A stretch of 64,000 nt of DNA from Glebionis coronaria (lineage: Eukaryota > Streptophyta > Magnoliopsida > Asterales > Asteraceae), in the NCBI GenBank assembly GCA_025667525.1, contig CM046882.1:25695394-25759393 (forward strand). Reading direction: 5' to 3'. Numbering within the stretch: the first letter of the stretch is position 1; each line of letters begins with the position of its first letter. The notes beneath the pieces were generated by a model. It had not been told where the DNA came from. It did not search any database and saw only the letters and a program-made list of their open reading frames with translations. A program made the translations under genes and the position numbers. Of this stretch, positions 61,881 to 64,000 are shown in pieces.

Positions 61881-63684
61881 ATTCCAAAATCTATAAATAC
61901 GAAACTGGTATTTGAAACAATAAAAGTCATTAATGAATTACCAAAATATACAAATATAGTACCCCTAGATACATAAATGTGTGTCGCATGTCGGACATAA
62001 ATCCATATCAAGTGTTATCAACATACAACCCAATCGTTTTAACTTCTAACACAAAAACTAAAGCCTAATGCTAAATCAAACTAGCCAGGACCTGATTTGG
62101 CAAGTCGCTCAGTTTCACATAAGATATTTTGAGCAGAAGCATCAACAAAGATTTCTCTAGCGTAACTACACAAACCAACATGAAAATCAGAATATTCCTA
62201 CATGTAAGCATAACTAACTAGACATTATAAACATTAAGGGATATATTGGCTAATATGCAGCAATTAGAGCAAAATATGTCATCTTTTTTTGCTGCAAGCT
62301 TTGATAAGCCACAATGTACTAATATGCAGCAACTAACTAGACACTATCTTCTACAGTTTTATATTCTTGGTTTGTCGATCAGCCACAATGTACTCAATCT
62401 TCTCTTAAATTGATTAATGATACAATTACATTTTTAAAAATTGTTCTTTTTATGTATCAGACAAATCTGTGTCTGATAGTTGTATAATCACACTTGTTTA
62501 GGAAAACAAGGCAATAATATAGGGTAAGCACGACGATTTAGGAAAACCGTGTGTAAATGACCCTAAAAGTGAAGTCCAAGTTCGTTCTCTCGAGGAGGCA
62601 CGTGTGTTGTGTAATGAATGATTGATTATGTTTTTGATTATTAATGAGAAGAAAAGAAGAGAAAATGACGAAGACGAAAAAAATTAGAAAAATAAGGCGA
62701 AAACACTATTAGAAAGTTACGACGTAGATCGTAAAAAGCACAAAATTTAAAATTTTAATCTAAAAATTCCTAAAAATTACTAAAAATCCCAAATAATATT
62801 CTAAGAGTTTACAAAAAATCAAAACTTGCCAAAACCTTTTAATTAATTTAATAATGACTTTTTAATGCTAATTAAAGCCCTAAAAATCACTTTTAAATAT
62901 TAAAAAGCCCTAAACAAGATTTTATAGTTTGTAAACCTCAAAAATGACCTAATTAAACTAAAAACTATTTTTAAAAACTTTAAAACCAAATTAAACTATT
63001 TTTAAACTCCTAAAAACTATTAAAATGTATTAAATCTTAAATTAATTCTAAAAATTAATTGAAAAGCCTAAAAATTAAATGGAAAGTGACAAAGGTCCTA
63101 TTTAATGATAAAGAACCTAGGAAAAATGAAAAAGAAGTAAAAATAAAACTTTGATTTTTAATGAATAAAATAATATTAAAATAATCTAAAAAATAAAAAG
63201 TTCTTAAATAAATTCTAAAAAATTCTCAAAAATCCTAAATATTCTAACTAAGAAGAAAATGTAAATTAAAGCTCCTAAAACCTTTTAGTTAATTTTATAT
63301 TAATTTTCAAAGTTTAATAAAAAACCTAAAATCAAATAAAATTAAAAATTAAAGTTTTTGAAAACGTTTTTATATGTAAACCTCAAAAATACAAATTAAA
63401 ACCTAAAAACTATTTTTTTGTATTTTTTTATTACTGTTTAATATTTTTAAATGACTTTTTAAATTTAAAACTAAAAATAATCCTAAAAATTAATTAAATA
63501 ATGTGAAAAATAAAACTTTTGAACAGAAAAATCCTAAACTCTATTATAATCCTAGGAAAAATGATAAGAAGCTAAAAAGCTTAATAAATAAGCTAAAATA
63601 AGCCAAAAAGGTCACGGCTTATTTTAGAAAAGCCAAAACACAAACACCTTATATATTTAACCTTGTAAACTCTTACCAGTCAAA
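61881..63684. other. Non-coding A/T-rich DNA, perhaps CACTA interior
   Basis: No transposase or other gene is supported. 62740-63600 is an A-rich low-complexity stretch of CCTAAAAATTAAA-type words. Confidence 0.45.
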
Positions 63685-63784
63685 GACCCTAGGGCAGATG
63701 GTTAGAGCGTATGTGTGTGAGAGGAGTGGCGCAGGTTCGAGTCCTGGCCACGTCCTTTTTGATGTTTGTTTTTTTTTTTTTTAA
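63685..63784 (+). mobile_element. tRNA-derived SINE-like sequence
   Basis: AGGGCAGATGGTTAGAGCG resembles a Pol III A box and GGTTCGAGTCC (63734-63744) is a good B box. The T arm (CAGG/CCTG) can pair, but the acceptor stem cannot, so it is not a working tRNA. T-rich runs follow (63755 and 63770-63781), as in plant SINEs. Confidence 0.6.
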
Positions 63785-64000
63785 CTAATCAGTGACCTTT
63801 ATGAAGCTTAATAACTCAATCCAAAACCATTTTTTATCCAAGATTACACAAGAAAGATTACAAAACGTGAACAGGTTTGAGTTTTGAACACAAGCAGGTT
63901 GCTTGTTGTTCTTGCTTATCTTTACAAGTGACAAAAGAACACCAAGAGGGCTTGGTGTATGGCTTACTTGGTGATGTATTATGGACAGGGGGCACCCTTG
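63785..64000. other. Unassigned right edge
   Basis: No gene, repeat end or RNA is recognisable in the last 216 bases. Confidence 0.4.

Noticed and set aside
61369..61896. Open frames of 104 and 167 codons on opposite strands
   Set aside because: They are made of the CACTA subterminal repeat; the amino-acid pattern simply repeats the DNA word.

Overview
The window is plant nuclear DNA, most likely from the daisy family (Asteraceae). The Ty1-copia polyprotein at the left edge, with its long coiled-coil gag, is of a type I associate with Artemisia/Tanacetum/Chrysanthemum; that placement is from memory and is inference. Introns with GT..AG borders, a nuclear tRNA-Val(CAC), Tourist, hAT and CACTA-like elements and LTR retrotransposons all fit a large, repeat-rich dicot genome.

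Layout. 1-16.6 kb is a decayed Ty1-copia element (gag, protease, integrase, then RT and RNase H) split by a complete but dead 9.84 kb Ty3-gypsy element on the minus strand (3723-13562, 5-bp target duplication GCAAC, initiator-Met primer site, 2.9 kb LTRs). 16.6-19.9 kb holds a fold-back element, the 3' end of another copia-like element with its LTR, and a small broken ORF with a promoter-like leader. 20-37.2 kb is the main genic part: two direct copies of an unusual gene (20652-25482 and 31145-37161). Each can be spliced without frame breaks into one protein with a DUF6598-like N-terminal half and a shrunken arginyl-tRNA-synthetase-like C-terminal half. Between the copies lie MITEs and a 2.1 kb element sitting inside a (TA)n tract. 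The second copy carries a young TRIM element with apparently identical LTRs in an intron. 37.2-50.5 kb is mostly non-coding: a triplicated telobox leader with a tiny ORF, nested hAT elements, a Ty3-gypsy gag-protease scrap, a tandem repeat and a Tourist MITE. At 50.5 kb there is a tRNA-Val and at 51.3-53.6 kb an intronless PRP22/DHX8-like DEAH helicase with altered motifs II and III. 54.6-64 kb is repeats: 3' tails of a non-LTR-like element in opposite orientations, a duplicated block (LTR, RNase H domain, exon-1 fragment of the fusion gene), one end of a CACTA element and a tRNA-derived SINE.

How it fits together. Only three loci look capable of making a product: the two fusion genes and the helicase, plus the tRNA. 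The fusion genes share duplicated flanks and have two further exon-1 scraps at 58.1 and 61.1 kb, so this family has been duplicated repeatedly at this locus. The best candidate for something undescribed is this DUF6598-ArgRS-like fusion. A stop codon two codons into the intron at the domain junction would let intron retention release the first half alone.
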